Origin: an uncultured Collinsella sp.
GTDB taxonomy: Bacteria; Actinomycetota; Coriobacteriia; Coriobacteriales; Coriobacteriaceae
Direction of reading: 5' to 3'
Length of the DNA: 64,000 nucleotides
Assembly: GCA_902492235.1 (NCBI GenBank)
Contig: CABUKS010000005.1
Span: 1 to 64,000, forward strand
Shown here piece by piece: positions 15,868-24,801 of the stretch. Each line of letters opens with the position of its first letter. Positions within the stretch are counted from its first letter, which is position 1. The position numbers and the translations under genes are program-made. The notes beneath the pieces were generated by a model. That model had not been told where the DNA came from. It worked only from the letters and a program-made list of their open reading frames with translations, and did not search any database.

Positions 15868-18534
15868 ATGACACCTCTCGCAAAACGTCTCCCGCGCGAG
15901 CTGCGCCGCAATATCGGCAAATACCTGGTTATCTTTTTGCTTATGTGCGGAAGCATCGCCCTTACCTCGGGCTTTTTGCTCGCAGCGCATTCCATCGGCT
16001 GCCTTATCGACGACATGCGCGATGCGTACACGATCGAGGACGGTCGCGTGACCACCTCCTTCGAGGCCACCAAAGACCAGCTCAAGGCAGCCGAGGATGC
16101 AGCCGACGACGCCGGCGGCATCACGCTCTACAAGAATTTCTCCATCGACGCCATCATCAAAAAGGCGTCCGGCGACGACGGCACCAAGCGCACGCTGCGC
16201 ACCTATGCGCACCGCACCAAGGTCGATATCGCGTCCTACTGCGAAGGTAGGCAGCCCAAGACGGACGATGAGGTGGCCATCGACCGTGTCTTTGCTACCA
16301 ATAACAACCTGTCCGTGGGCGATAAGGTCGAGCTCGAGGGCAGAACCTACACCATCTGCGGCATCATGACCCAGCCCGATAGCCAGGCGTTGTTCCTCAA
16401 CAATTCGGACTTTACGGTGAACACCATCACCTATGGTGTTGCCGAGGTCACCGATGCCGGCTTTGCCGCGCTCGAGGACGCCGGCGGCGCACCCGCCTAC
16501 ACCTACTCCTTCACCCTTAACGACCGCGACCTCTCCACCGCGGACCGCATCGATGCGGAGCAGGATATGGTGGAGGCGCTGACCGATGCCGATGCACGCG
16601 TAGATGAGCTCATCGACGCCGATTCCAACCAGGGCATTGGCTACGCCCGCGACGACGTGGACGGCGACTCCATGATGTGGATGACGCTGCTCGACATTAT
16701 TATCGTGATCATGGCGTTCGTCTTTGTGGTCCTTACCGACGCCACCATCGAGGAGGAGAGCGCCATCATCGGCACGCTGCTCGCCAGCGGCTATCGTCGA
16801 CGCGAGATCGTGCTGCACTACCTTGCGCTTCCCGCCATCTTGGGCGTGGTCGCGGCGCTTTTGGGCACTGCGCTCGGCGTTGTGTTCTTTACCGAGCCCA
16901 TGCGCAGCCTCTATTACGGGTCGTACAGCCTGCCGCCCTTCCAGGTGTACTGGAGCTGGGAGATCTTTGTGAAGTGCGCCGTGGTTCCCGCCGCCGCGCT
17001 CATCCTCATCACGCTGGTGGGTCTGCTCCGCAAAATGGGCAAGACGCCGTTGCAGTTCCTTCGTCACGAAGCGAGCGGCAAGTCGGGTACCAAGCGTGGT
17101 ATGCAACTGCCGGAGCGCATGGGTTTTGTTTCCCGCTTCCGCTTGCGTATCTTCCTGCGCAATCTGGGCAACTTCGCCACGCTCTTCGTGGGCATTGCAT
17201 TTGCGTCGCTACTGCTGCTCTTTGGCCTGGCGATTCTGCCCACGATGACGCACTATGCGGACAACCTCGAGACAAGCCTGGTCGCCGAGCACCAGTACAC
17301 GCTCAAGGCGCCGCTGGAGCTCGAGGGCACTGCCGAGGAGCGCGAGCAGTGGTCGGCACTCGAGCGTTTGCAGTCGGTTGACGGCGCACTGCTTTCTGCC
17401 GCTCAGGATGCCGATGACGAGCTTGACGACGCGGCCGATGCGGCGCAGGCGGCAGCCGATGCCGCGACCAGCGCTCCGTCTGCCGAGAGCCTGGCCGCGG
17501 CGCAGGACGCGCTTGCCAAGGTCCAGGACAAGAAGGATGCGCTTTATGCGCGCCTCGATGACCTTGCCGATGCCCTCGGCTGCAACCGCGACGAGGCTAT
17601 CGACCTGATTGACAAGGCCTCTAAGATCGACACTGACAACGACGATATCCACCCGGTCAATACGACCGATAACGGCGCGGGCGCAATCGCACAGGCCGAG
17701 AAATACGCCGTCTACCAGCTGCAATACGATCGCGGCGACGGAAATGGGCAGGAGACGATTTCCGTCTACGGCATCTTGCCCGATTCGCGCTACTGGAAAG
17801 GGCTGGACGTCGGCGACGGACACGTCGTCTTTGGCGGTGGCTTGCTCGACAAGTTTGGCTGGAGCGAGGGCCAGAAGGTCACGCTCAGCGACAAGTACGA
17901 GGGTGAGTATTATTCCCTTGAGTACGCGGGCAAGGACTGTGCCTGGGGCTCCAAGTCGGACATGAATATCTATATGAGTATCGACGACTTTAATGAGCTG
18001 TTCGACAACGACGTCGCCTACTTTAACGGCTATGTGAGCAACGAGAAGCTCGACCTCGATGCTCGTTACTTTGCCGGCGACACCACGCCCGACGACATGC
18101 GCGCCGTGGGCGACCAATTCATCGGCATGATGAGCAAAATGATCGGAATGATGGTTGGGCTTGCGGTGTTCATCTTCTTGCTGTTTATGTACCTGCTGAC
18201 CAAGGCTGTGATCGACCACAGCGCCCGTTCGATCAGCTACATGAAAGTCTTTGGCTATCGCGATAGCGAGATTTCGCATCTGTACATCCGCTCGATCACG
18301 CTGTGCGTGGCGGCGTCGCTCGTGCTGAGCCTGCCGGTCATCATTGGCTCGCTCACGGCCATCTTCCGCTCGATGCTGCTCGCCTACAACGGCAATATCG
18401 AGATCTATGTGCCCGCTTGGTCCATGGCGGCGTGCGCAGGAATCGGCTTTGCAACCTACCTGGTCGTGGCGCTGCTGCACACGCGCTCCATCAAGCGCGT
18501 CAGTCTGGCCGAGGCCCTCAAAGTCCAAGAGTAG
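15868..18534 (+). CDS. FtsX/MacB-family ABC permease, large two-repeat form
   Basis: 888 residues with two FtsX-type membrane modules: one helix near 20-40, then three near 270-390, one near 430-455 and three near 755-880. Two large extracytoplasmic domains lie between them. The second carries an alanine/aspartate-rich coiled coil near residues 505-570, interrupting the domain. This is the architecture of the YtrF/BceB-like or putative ABC transport permeases common in Actinobacteria. ATG 15868 is used; an upstream in-frame TTG at 15853 overlaps the ATPase gene. The stop codon TAG lies inside a dispersed repeat. Confidence 0.88.
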   Translation: MTPLAKRLPRELRRNIGKYLVIFLLMCGSIALTSGFLLAAHSIGCLIDDMRDAYTIEDGRVTTSFEATKDQLKAAEDAADDAGGITLYKNFSIDAIIKKASGDDGTKRTLRTYAHRTKVDIASYCEGRQPKTDDEVAIDRVFATNNNLSVGDKVELEGRTYTICGIMTQPDSQALFLNNSDFTVNTITYGVAEVTDAGFAALEDAGGAPAYTYSFTLNDRDLSTADRIDAEQDMVEALTDADARVDELIDADSNQGIGYARDDVDGDSMMWMTLLDIIIVIMAFVFVVLTDATIEEESAIIGTLLASGYRRREIVLHYLALPAILGVVAALLGTALGVVFFTEPMRSLYYGSYSLPPFQVYWSWEIFVKCAVVPAAALILITLVGLLRKMGKTPLQFLRHEASGKSGTKRGMQLPERMGFVSRFRLRIFLRNLGNFATLFVGIAFASLLLLFGLAILPTMTHYADNLETSLVAEHQYTLKAPLELEGTAEEREQWSALERLQSVDGALLSAAQDADDELDDAADAAQAAADAATSAPSAESLAAAQDALAKVQDKKDALYARLDDLADALGCNRDEAIDLIDKASKIDTDNDDIHPVNTTDNGAGAIAQAEKYAVYQLQYDRGDGNGQETISVYGILPDSRYWKGLDVGDGHVVFGGGLLDKFGWSEGQKVTLSDKYEGEYYSLEYAGKDCAWGSKSDMNIYMSIDDFNELFDNDVAYFNGYVSNEKLDLDARYFAGDTTPDDMRAVGDQFIGMMSKMIGMMVGLAVFIFLLFMYLLTKAVIDHSARSISYMKVFGYRDSEISHLYIRSITLCVAASLVLSLPVIIGSLTAIFRSMLLAYNGNIEIYVPAWSMAACAGIGFATYLVVALLHTRSIKRVSLAEALKVQE

Positions 18535-18562
18535 TCGTTTAAGAACGTCCCCAATGACTAGG
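18532..18562. repeat. TTTAAGAACGTCCCCAATGACTA repeat abutting a stop codon
   Basis: The unit reads TAGTCGTTTAAG, AACGTCCCCAATGACTA, and its first three bases are the stop codon of the ABC permease. It is nearly palindromic at its ends (AGTCrTT and AATGACT) and matches the copies at 15024-15054 and 27045-27072. Confidence 0.75.
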
Positions 18563-18570
18563 TTCCGTAC

Positions 18571-18601
18571 TTGACTTTAACTCTGCTTTAACTGGTACCA
18601 T
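18571..18601 (+). promoter_or_regulatory. Possible promoter of the DUF362 gene
   Basis: TTGACT at 18571-18576 and TACCAT at 18596-18601 are separated by 19 bases, and lie about 45 bases before the start codon. The -35 box is good and the -10 box is weak. Confidence 0.35.
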
Positions 18602-18643
18602 CCTCTATGTCTGTAACGCCATATAGACCGAGGGGATATATCT

Positions 18644-19849
18644 ATGACCGCAACTGCACCCGCAGCACCCGCTAAGGTGTACTTCACCAACCTGCGCACG
18701 CATGCTCGCGAGAGCCAGCTCGACAAACTCAAGCGCCTCATCCGTCACGCCGGAATTGAGCAGATCGACTTTGAGAACAAGTTCGTCGCTATCAAGATTC
18801 ACTTTGGCGAGCTGGGCAACCTGAGCTTTTTGCGCCCCAACTACGCCCGCGCCGTCGCGGATGTCGTGAAGGAGCTGGGCGGCAAGCCCTTCCTCACCGA
18901 CTGCAACACGCTCTATGTCGGTAGCCGCAAAAACGCGCTCGAGCACATCGACACCGCCTATCAGAACGGTTTTACCCCGTATGCCACGGGCTGCCAGATC
19001 ATCATCGCCGACGGCCTCAAGGGTACCGACGAGGCGCTCGTCCCGGTCGAGGGCGGCGAGTACGTGCACGAGGCAAAGATCGGCCAGGCACTCATGGATG
19101 CCGATATCGTGATCAGCCTCACCCACTTTAAGGGCCATGAGCAGGCCGGTTTTGGCGGCGCCATGAAGAACCTGGGCATGGGAGGCGGCAGCCGTGCCGG
19201 CAAGATGGAGCAGCATGCCGCCGGCAAGCCGAACGTCACGACCGGACACTGCATTGGCTGCCGTGCCTGCGAGAAGATCTGCGCGCACAGCGCTATCTCG
19301 TTCGACGACACCCGCGAGCGCGAGCTTGCCAACGGCGCTACTCGCACGGTGCACGTGGCTGCCATCGACCACGATCGCTGCGTGGGCTGCGGCCGCTGCA
19401 TCGGCGTGTGCAACCAGGACGCCATCAAGCCCGGCTATGAAGCCGCGGCCGACGTGCTCAACTGCAAGATCGCCGAGTATACGAAGGCCGTTGTCGACGG
19501 CCGCCCGAGCTTCCATATCTCGCTTGCCATGGATATCAGCCCCAACTGTGATTGCCATCCCGAAAACGATACGCCTATCGTCAACGACATCGGCATGTTC
19601 GCGAGCTTCGACCCGGTCGCTATCGATCAGGCCTGCGCCGATGCCGTCATGGCATCCGAGCCGCTGCCCAACACCGAGCTCACCGATAGCGCGGCCAAGA
19701 TGGAGCATAACCACGAGCATCTGGAGGGCGAGCAGGCCAAGGATCCCTTCTGCATCACGCATCCCGACACCGACTGGCGCGCGTGCATCGCGCATGCCGA
19801 GAAGATCGGCCTGGGCACGAGCGAGTACGAGCTCATTGAGGTCAAGTAA
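18644..19849 (+). CDS. DUF362 protein with two 4Fe-4S clusters
   Basis: The 401-residue protein has a DUF362 domain over most of its length (KIHFGELGN near 48, HFKGHEQAGFGGAMKNLGMG near 165-184) with a bacterial ferredoxin domain inserted near residues 204-265: CIGCRACEKIC and CVGCGRCIGVCNQ. The domain is linked to iron-sulfur redox roles but its reaction is not settled. It is a single-gene unit with a hairpin terminator after it. No signal peptide, so cytoplasmic. Confidence 0.85.
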   Translation: MTATAPAAPAKVYFTNLRTHARESQLDKLKRLIRHAGIEQIDFENKFVAIKIHFGELGNLSFLRPNYARAVADVVKELGGKPFLTDCNTLYVGSRKNALEHIDTAYQNGFTPYATGCQIIIADGLKGTDEALVPVEGGEYVHEAKIGQALMDADIVISLTHFKGHEQAGFGGAMKNLGMGGGSRAGKMEQHAAGKPNVTTGHCIGCRACEKICAHSAISFDDTRERELANGATRTVHVAAIDHDRCVGCGRCIGVCNQDAIKPGYEAAADVLNCKIAEYTKAVVDGRPSFHISLAMDISPNCDCHPENDTPIVNDIGMFASFDPVAIDQACADAVMASEPLPNTELTDSAAKMEHNHEHLEGEQAKDPFCITHPDTDWRACIAHAEKIGLGTSEYELIEVK

Positions 19850-19897
19850 CACCTGTCTATTGGACATATCAAGCGCTTTTGTAGCGCAACGTTAGCA

Positions 19898-19934
19898 AAA
19901 GCCGCCCGTGAGCACAGCGCTCGCGGGCGGCTTT
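19898..19934 (+). terminator. Hairpin terminator after the DUF362 gene
   Basis: AAAGCCGCCCG and CGGGCGGCTTT form a stable stem, extended by GAG/CTC around a short loop. It lies about 50 bases after the stop codon. Only a short T-run follows. Confidence 0.6.
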
Positions 19935-19935
19935 C

Positions 19936-20059
19936 CGGAAGTATGCGGCAAATTTCGAGACCGCCGAGCACACGACATTTTTTGGCAACAAAACCCCTGA
20001 TAAATTGTTGGTAAAACTGCGGTCTGGTCGGCAGTTCCAGATTTTGCCGCATACTTCCG
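19936..20059. repeat. 17-bp perfect inverted repeat with a 90-base interior
   Basis: CGGAAGTATGCGGCAAA (19936-19952) and its exact complement (20043-20059) bracket a 90-base non-coding interior. The size and convergent-gene position resemble the 9332-9483 element, but the sequences are different. It fills the space between the convergent DUF362 and hydrolase genes. Confidence 0.75.
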
Positions 20060-20100
20060 AAAATAGGGGGTCAGATAAAGCCCCAGACGTTGCTTTTTGC

Positions 20101-21066
20101 CTAAAAATACTCGTCGAGGAAGTTGTTGACCGTGTTCCAGTAGAGCTCGGGGTCAACTTGCGCACTCTTGGCGTGGGTGGCGCCATGGATAGTGAGCTTT
20201 TGCTTGACCTTGCTGGCGCACGCGTCGTAGTTTTGGTCGAGCATACTGTACGGCACAAAGGTGTCCTGGTCACCGTGGATAAACAGCATGGGAACCGTCG
20301 CGTGTTTGAGTTGCTCCACACTGCTCGCCTTATGAAAGTCGTAGCCCGCGCGCACGTTGCACACCAAGTTTGCTACATCGAGCAAGGGAAAGCTGGGCAG
20401 GCCGAATACGTCCTTGAGCTGCAGGGAAAACTCGTCCCAAACACTCGTATAACCGCAGTCCTCGATAATGCATTTCACGTTTGCGGGCAGAGATTCCCCC
20501 GCGACGTTCATGGCGGTTGCCGCACCCATCGACTCGCCAAAGACTAGGATACGCGCCTCGGGGTCAGCCTGAACGATTCGCCCAATCCATGCAACGATGT
20601 CGAGGCGCTCGGGCCAGCCCATGCCGATATAGTCGCCGCCGGAGCGCTCGTGGGCGCGGGCGGCAGGCGCGAGCACGTTCATGCCGCGGTCGTGGAAGCG
20701 CTTGGCGTATCGGGCCATGCCGATGGGCTCATTGGTATATCCATGCAGGCAGACGGCGTAATCGTGGGTGTTCTCCGAGGCGGCAAAATACCAAGCGGCG
20801 AGCTCGGTTCCGTCATCTGCGGTGAGGCTGCTGCTCTCGCGATTCTCTTTAAACCACGCCCGCGCCTCGGTTTCCTCGGCATCCGGCTGCTCGCCTTCTT
20901 TGTCGTTCTTGCTATCCTGCATCATCTTCATGGTGTACGGCGCTTGGGGATTCAGCGCGAAGTCAAACAGAAAGTTGCCGGCAAATCCGAGCAGCGCAAC
21001 GACAACCACCAGTGCAACGATGCCGGCTATCTTGAGCTTTCGATGGGAACGTGCGTTTTGAGCCAT
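20101..21066 (-). CDS. Membrane-anchored alpha/beta hydrolase
   Basis: 321 residues. An N-terminal helix (about 12-36) anchors the protein, with the hydrolase domain outside. The nucleophile Ser lies in GESMGAAT near residue 176, the oxyanion region is LHGYTNEP near 107, the acid is probably Asp in HGDQDTFVP near 270 and the base His in HGATHAKS near 299. This is the plan of the BEM46/YqkD-type serine hydrolases in Gram-positive bacteria. AGGAGA lies 8 bases before the start. Substrate unknown. Confidence 0.88.
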   Translation of the reverse strand: MAQNARSHRKLKIAGIVALVVVVALLGFAGNFLFDFALNPQAPYTMKMMQDSKNDKEGEQPDAEETEARAWFKENRESSSLTADDGTELAAWYFAASENTHDYAVCLHGYTNEPIGMARYAKRFHDRGMNVLAPAARAHERSGGDYIGMGWPERLDIVAWIGRIVQADPEARILVFGESMGAATAMNVAGESLPANVKCIIEDCGYTSVWDEFSLQLKDVFGLPSFPLLDVANLVCNVRAGYDFHKASSVEQLKHATVPMLFIHGDQDTFVPYSMLDQNYDACASKVKQKLTIHGATHAKSAQVDPELYWNTVNNFLDEYF

Positions 21067-21252
21067 GCGGTATTCTCCTATAAGATGTTAATACATCAAC
21101 ATTTAATGCAAGCGCATTATGGACGTTCGCCGTTGATGCGTCAACAGACAAAGAATGGGTAAACAAAGGGTCACGTATGGTGCAAATTTCGCACGTACCT
21201 AGACGCTTTGATATAGTGTTGAGAACTCTTTACGTTGGAGGATGTAACCGGC

Positions 21253-21936
21253 ATGCCCGATTCGAGCGACAGTTCTAAGCCGCGACCCAAGACCGCGGCC
21301 GTTCCACACTACACGGTGGGCGAGGAGATCATGAACTCCGTCACCCATGGTGTCGGCTGCCTGCTGGGTATCGCGGGCCTGGTGCTCCTGATCGTATTCG
21401 CTGCCCTGCGCGGCGGAGGCCCGGCCCACATGGCCGCGGCGATTGTCTATGGCGTCAGCATTATTCTCGAATATCTGGCCTCCACGCTCTACCACGCGAT
21501 TCAACCCGCGCGCGCCAAGCGCGTGTTTCGCATCATCGACCACAGCTGCATCTACCTGCTCATAGCCGGCAGCTATACGCCGTTTTGCCTCATCACGCTC
21601 GCAAACGACGGCGGTCCTGCGCTGTTCTTTGCCGTATGGGCCATCGCCATTATCGGCATCGCCCTCGAGTGCTTTATGCGCGAGCGTCAACCGCACTGGG
21701 TAAGCGGCTTGGTCTACCTGCTGATGGGTTGGCTCGTCGTCTTTAAGCTGCCCGAGCTCGTGGCGCTGTTGAACCCCGTCGCGCTTGCCCTGCTCGCCGT
21801 CGGCGGCGTGTGCTACACCGTGGGCGTGCCGTTCTATATCGCCAAAAACGTGCGCTATCTGCACAGTGTGTTTCACTTGTGGGTGCTCGCCGGCAGTATC
21901 TTCCAGTTCATGGCGGTGATCCTCTTCGTAATCTAG
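21253..21936 (+). CDS. Hemolysin III / PAQR-family membrane protein
   Basis: 227 residues and seven predicted membrane segments. The family marks are present: EEIMNSVTHGVG at the first helix, STLYHAIQP near 78, DHSCIYLLIAGSYTP near 97 and LHSVFHLWVL near 202, giving the His and Asp residues that form the metal site of PAQR proteins. Its bacterial function is not established despite the hemolysin name. GGAGG at 21237-21241 precedes ATG 21253; an upstream TTG at 21235 is less likely. Confidence 0.9.
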   Translation: MPDSSDSSKPRPKTAAVPHYTVGEEIMNSVTHGVGCLLGIAGLVLLIVFAALRGGGPAHMAAAIVYGVSIILEYLASTLYHAIQPARAKRVFRIIDHSCIYLLIAGSYTPFCLITLANDGGPALFFAVWAIAIIGIALECFMRERQPHWVSGLVYLLMGWLVVFKLPELVALLNPVALALLAVGGVCYTVGVPFYIAKNVRYLHSVFHLWVLAGSIFQFMAVILFVI

Positions 21937-22043
21937 CGACCGCGCCCACGGCCCCGCTCGCACGGGTGACTGGCGCAATTGCCGTATCCGCCATCAACGT
22001 TTTACCCTGACGTCCCGAATCTTGGAGGTTCGAGAAACTCCCG

Positions 22044-23417
22044 ATGGACATAACCATCTCCCTTATCACTACCCTCGTCCTGACGCTTATCAACGGCTAC
22101 TTCTCCATGTCCGAGATGGCTCTCACCACGGCTAAGCGCGCCGTGTTGGAGCACGATGCCGAGGAGGGCGATAAGCGCGCCGAGCGCGCCGTCCAGCTCG
22201 CCGCCGACTCCGATCAGCTGTTGGCCACCATCCAGGTCGCTATCACGCTCGTGGGCTTCGCCTCGTCCGCCGTCGCATCGACGAGCCTGTCCGACCCGCT
22301 TGCCACGTGGCTCATGAGCTTTGGCATCGCGCCGCTCTCTGCCATCGCGCGCGGCCTGGCGCCGGTCATCATCACCGTCGCCGTCGCCTTCGTGTCCATC
22401 GTGATCGGCGAGCTCGTGCCCAAGCGCATTGGTCTGGCCAATGCCGAGGGCGTGTCCAAGCAAGTCGTGGGGCCGCTTTCGGTGTTCCAAAAGATCGCCC
22501 GCCCGCTCGTGTGGCTGACCGGTGCCTGCTCCGACGGCCTGGCCCGCATCCTGCGCATCAAGAGCGCCGACGACCGCCAGAACGTCTCGGAGGAAGAAAT
22601 CAAGTACATGGTCTCGGAGCAGGACGACCTGCTCGACGAGGAAAAGCGCATGATCCACGAGATCTTCGACCTGGGCGACACCGTGGCTCGCGAGGTCATG
22701 GTGCCGCGCGTGGACACCACTATGTGCGAGGACGACGAGACAGTCGCCGACGTGTTGTCCACCATGCGCCAGACCGGTTTCAGCCGCATCCCCGTCTATC
22801 ACGAGGACCCCGACAACGTCGCGGGCATCGCGCACATCAAGGACCTGATCCAGCCCGCGCTCGACGGCAAGGGCGACCAGCCCATCGCCGATTACCTGCG
22901 TGACGCCACCTTTGTGCCCGATACCAAGGACATCCTGCCGCTGCTGTCCGAGATGCAGACCTCGCACGACCAGATCGTGGTGGTCGTGGACGAGTACGGC
23001 GGCACGGCCGGCATCATCACCATCGAGGACATCGTCGAGGAGATCGTGGGCGAGATCGAGGACGAGTTCGACCCCGACAACAAGTACCTCACGCGCCTTT
23101 CGCGCCGCGAGTGGCTTGTCGATGGGCGTTTTTCGTGCGATGACGCGATTGAGCTTGGTTGGCCGCTCGAGGAAAGCGATGATTATGAGACCATCGCCGG
23201 CTGGATTTTGGAGCTTTGCGACTCGGTGCCCGACATCGGAGAGGTGTTTGAGGTCGCAGGGTACAAGTTCAAGGTACAGTCGATGCGTGGCCAGCGCATC
23301 TCGCTCATTCGCGTGATCGCTCCGGCCGAAACCGATAAGAAGGATTCCGAGTCCTCGGCAGAGAAGCCGGCGGCGTCGGGTGCGGGCTCTGCGGATCCGC
23401 ACGATGGCGACGAGTAG
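22044..23417 (+). CDS. CNNM/CorC-family (HlyC-like) transporter with CBS domains
   Basis: 457 residues: a DUF21 membrane domain (1 to about 190), a CBS pair (about 210-335, with MVPRVDTTMC and VVVDEYGGTAGIITIEDI) and a CorC_HlyC domain (about 350-430). CNNM/CorC proteins are linked to magnesium and cobalt efflux or resistance, and the CBS pair binds ATP-Mg. It therefore belongs with the several magnesium genes of this window. An acidic, low-complexity tail ends the protein. GGAGG lies upstream of the start. Confidence 0.9.
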   Translation: MDITISLITTLVLTLINGYFSMSEMALTTAKRAVLEHDAEEGDKRAERAVQLAADSDQLLATIQVAITLVGFASSAVASTSLSDPLATWLMSFGIAPLSAIARGLAPVIITVAVAFVSIVIGELVPKRIGLANAEGVSKQVVGPLSVFQKIARPLVWLTGACSDGLARILRIKSADDRQNVSEEEIKYMVSEQDDLLDEEKRMIHEIFDLGDTVAREVMVPRVDTTMCEDDETVADVLSTMRQTGFSRIPVYHEDPDNVAGIAHIKDLIQPALDGKGDQPIADYLRDATFVPDTKDILPLLSEMQTSHDQIVVVVDEYGGTAGIITIEDIVEEIVGEIEDEFDPDNKYLTRLSRREWLVDGRFSCDDAIELGWPLEESDDYETIAGWILELCDSVPDIGEVFEVAGYKFKVQSMRGQRISLIRVIAPAETDKKDSESSAEKPAASGAGSADPHDGDE

Positions 23418-23441
23418 GGCAAGGAAGAGTAGGGGAGAGTT

Positions 23442-24275
23442 ATGGCAGGCCTGTTCAACATCCTTAAGGTCACCGTCAGCGAGGACAAGATTTGCGCGCA
23501 CGTGCTGGTGAACCCCGGCATGCCGCTCATGACCTCGGAGGATATCGAGGCCACGGCGCGCGTGTACTACCTGGTGCCCGCGATTGCCAAGCATCTGTGC
23601 CTGGGCGATTCGGGCCGCGAGTTCCAGGACTGCATGGGCCAGACCGAGCTTTGCCACCTGCTGGAGCACGTGACGGTCGAGCTCATGAACGAGACCGGTC
23701 TCGCTGGCAGCATTTCGTGCGGCCGCACGCGCGTGAGCGAGCACGACGAGCGTGTCTTTGAGGTCGAGCTTTCGTGTCCCGACGACGCGCTGGCCATCGG
23801 TGCGCTGTCTTCGGCGACCTTTATGATGGACTGGGCGTACCTGCACGCCGACCAGCCGGCCCCCGACGTGGAAGGCACGGTCGCGGGCCTGCGCAACCTG
23901 GTGCTGGGCATGCGTGCCGAGGCCGAGGGCAAGGACCCGCACGAGGCCGTTGCCGCTGCGAACGGCGAGGACGTGGCCGAGGATGCGCCCGAGGGCGACG
24001 CTCTTGCCGACGCCGACACTGAGCCCGTTGCCGAGGCGCCTGCCGAGCCCGAGTCTGCGGAGCCCCAAGGCGTCCCGAGCTTTGACGACGAGCCGCAGAT
24101 GCCAATCGATACCGAGGGTGCGGTCGCCGAGAACCACGAGGCCCCCGCGGCCGTCTTTGGCGGTGCAGCAACGGCTCCGTCCGGCTCGGCGCACGAGGGC
24201 AACCTGCCGCTCGTCGATGGCGCCGGCGAGGACCCGGCCGCCACGGTGGCCATGCCTGCCATGCCGCAGGAGTAG
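23442..24275 (+). CDS. Stand-alone cyanophycin-synthetase N-domain-like protein
   Basis: 277 residues. Residues about 55-150 contain ELCHLLEHVTVELMNETG and ISCGRTRVSEHD, closely resembling the N-terminal domain of cyanophycin synthetase (LEHVALELQ and GRTR segments). The ATP-grasp and Mur-ligase parts are absent. The last 110 residues are an acidic, alanine/proline-rich tail that ends the protein. It sits between the CNNM gene and the YtxH gene with good ribosome sites and no frame break, so it is not a fragment. The function is unknown. Confidence 0.7.
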   Translation: MAGLFNILKVTVSEDKICAHVLVNPGMPLMTSEDIEATARVYYLVPAIAKHLCLGDSGREFQDCMGQTELCHLLEHVTVELMNETGLAGSISCGRTRVSEHDERVFEVELSCPDDALAIGALSSATFMMDWAYLHADQPAPDVEGTVAGLRNLVLGMRAEAEGKDPHEAVAAANGEDVAEDAPEGDALADADTEPVAEAPAEPESAEPQGVPSFDDEPQMPIDTEGAVAENHEAPAAVFGGAATAPSGSAHEGNLPLVDGAGEDPAATVAMPAMPQE

Positions 24276-24354
24276 GTTCACTCGCTTATCACCATCATGT
24301 ACCTGCGCTTTTACCGTACGCAGATGAGCGCGACGGCAAGTGTTGCGCTGCGGG

Positions 24355-24360
24355 TATAAT
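24355..24360 (+). promoter_or_regulatory. -10 box upstream of the YtxH gene
   Basis: A perfect TATAAT lies 51 bases before the start codon. No good -35 box stands at the expected distance. Confidence 0.5.
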
Positions 24361-24411
24361 GGACAGCATTCAAACGGTGGGCATCGAGGTGCCCGCAGGA
24401 GAGGAATGATC

Positions 24412-24801
24412 ATGGGAAAGACTTTCAGCTTTGTCTCCGGTGCGCTCTTTGGTGCTGCCGCCGGCGCTATCATCGGCGTTGCTCTGGCCCCGCGCTCGGG
24501 TGCCGAGACCCGCGCCATGGCCGCCGATATCGCCAACGATGCCTGGGACAACATGCGTGACACCTACGAGCACAGTGCCGAGGAGGCTCGTGCCGCGGTC
24601 AGCGATTTTGGTCCGATGGTCGATGCCAAGACCGATGACCTGCGCGCCAAGGTCGACCTGGCCCGCGAGCGCATGGATCAGCTTCGCGAGCAGCTCAACG
24701 ACGCCATCTCGGGCGGCAACGTGACGCCCGCTGCCGACGTCGTAGTCGAGAACGTCACCGAGGCCGGCACCGAGGCCACGGAGCCCTCGACCGAGGCATA
24801 A
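24412..24801 (+). CDS. YtxH-domain protein
   Basis: 129 residues. The N-terminus has the glycine/alanine-rich hydrophobic helix typical of YtxH proteins (FVSGALFGAAAGAIIGVALA, about 6-25) followed by the usual APRSG, then amphipathic helices rich in Ala, Asp and Arg. YtxH proteins are small membrane-associated stress proteins of unknown mechanism. ATG 24412 is preferred over ATG 24406: AGGAGAGG (24397-24404) is 7 bases before 24412. The stop overlaps the next start by one base (TAATG). Confidence 0.8.
   Translation: MGKTFSFVSGALFGAAAGAIIGVALAPRSGAETRAMAADIANDAWDNMRDTYEHSAEEARAAVSDFGPMVDAKTDDLRAKVDLARERMDQLREQLNDAISGGNVTPAADVVVENVTEAGTEATEPSTEA

Noticed and set aside
22002..24563. Very long minus-strand frame (853 codons) across the CNNM and CphA-N genes
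   Set aside because: It is an antisense shadow crossing two real genes and an intergenic gap, with low-complexity His/Gly/Leu composition.
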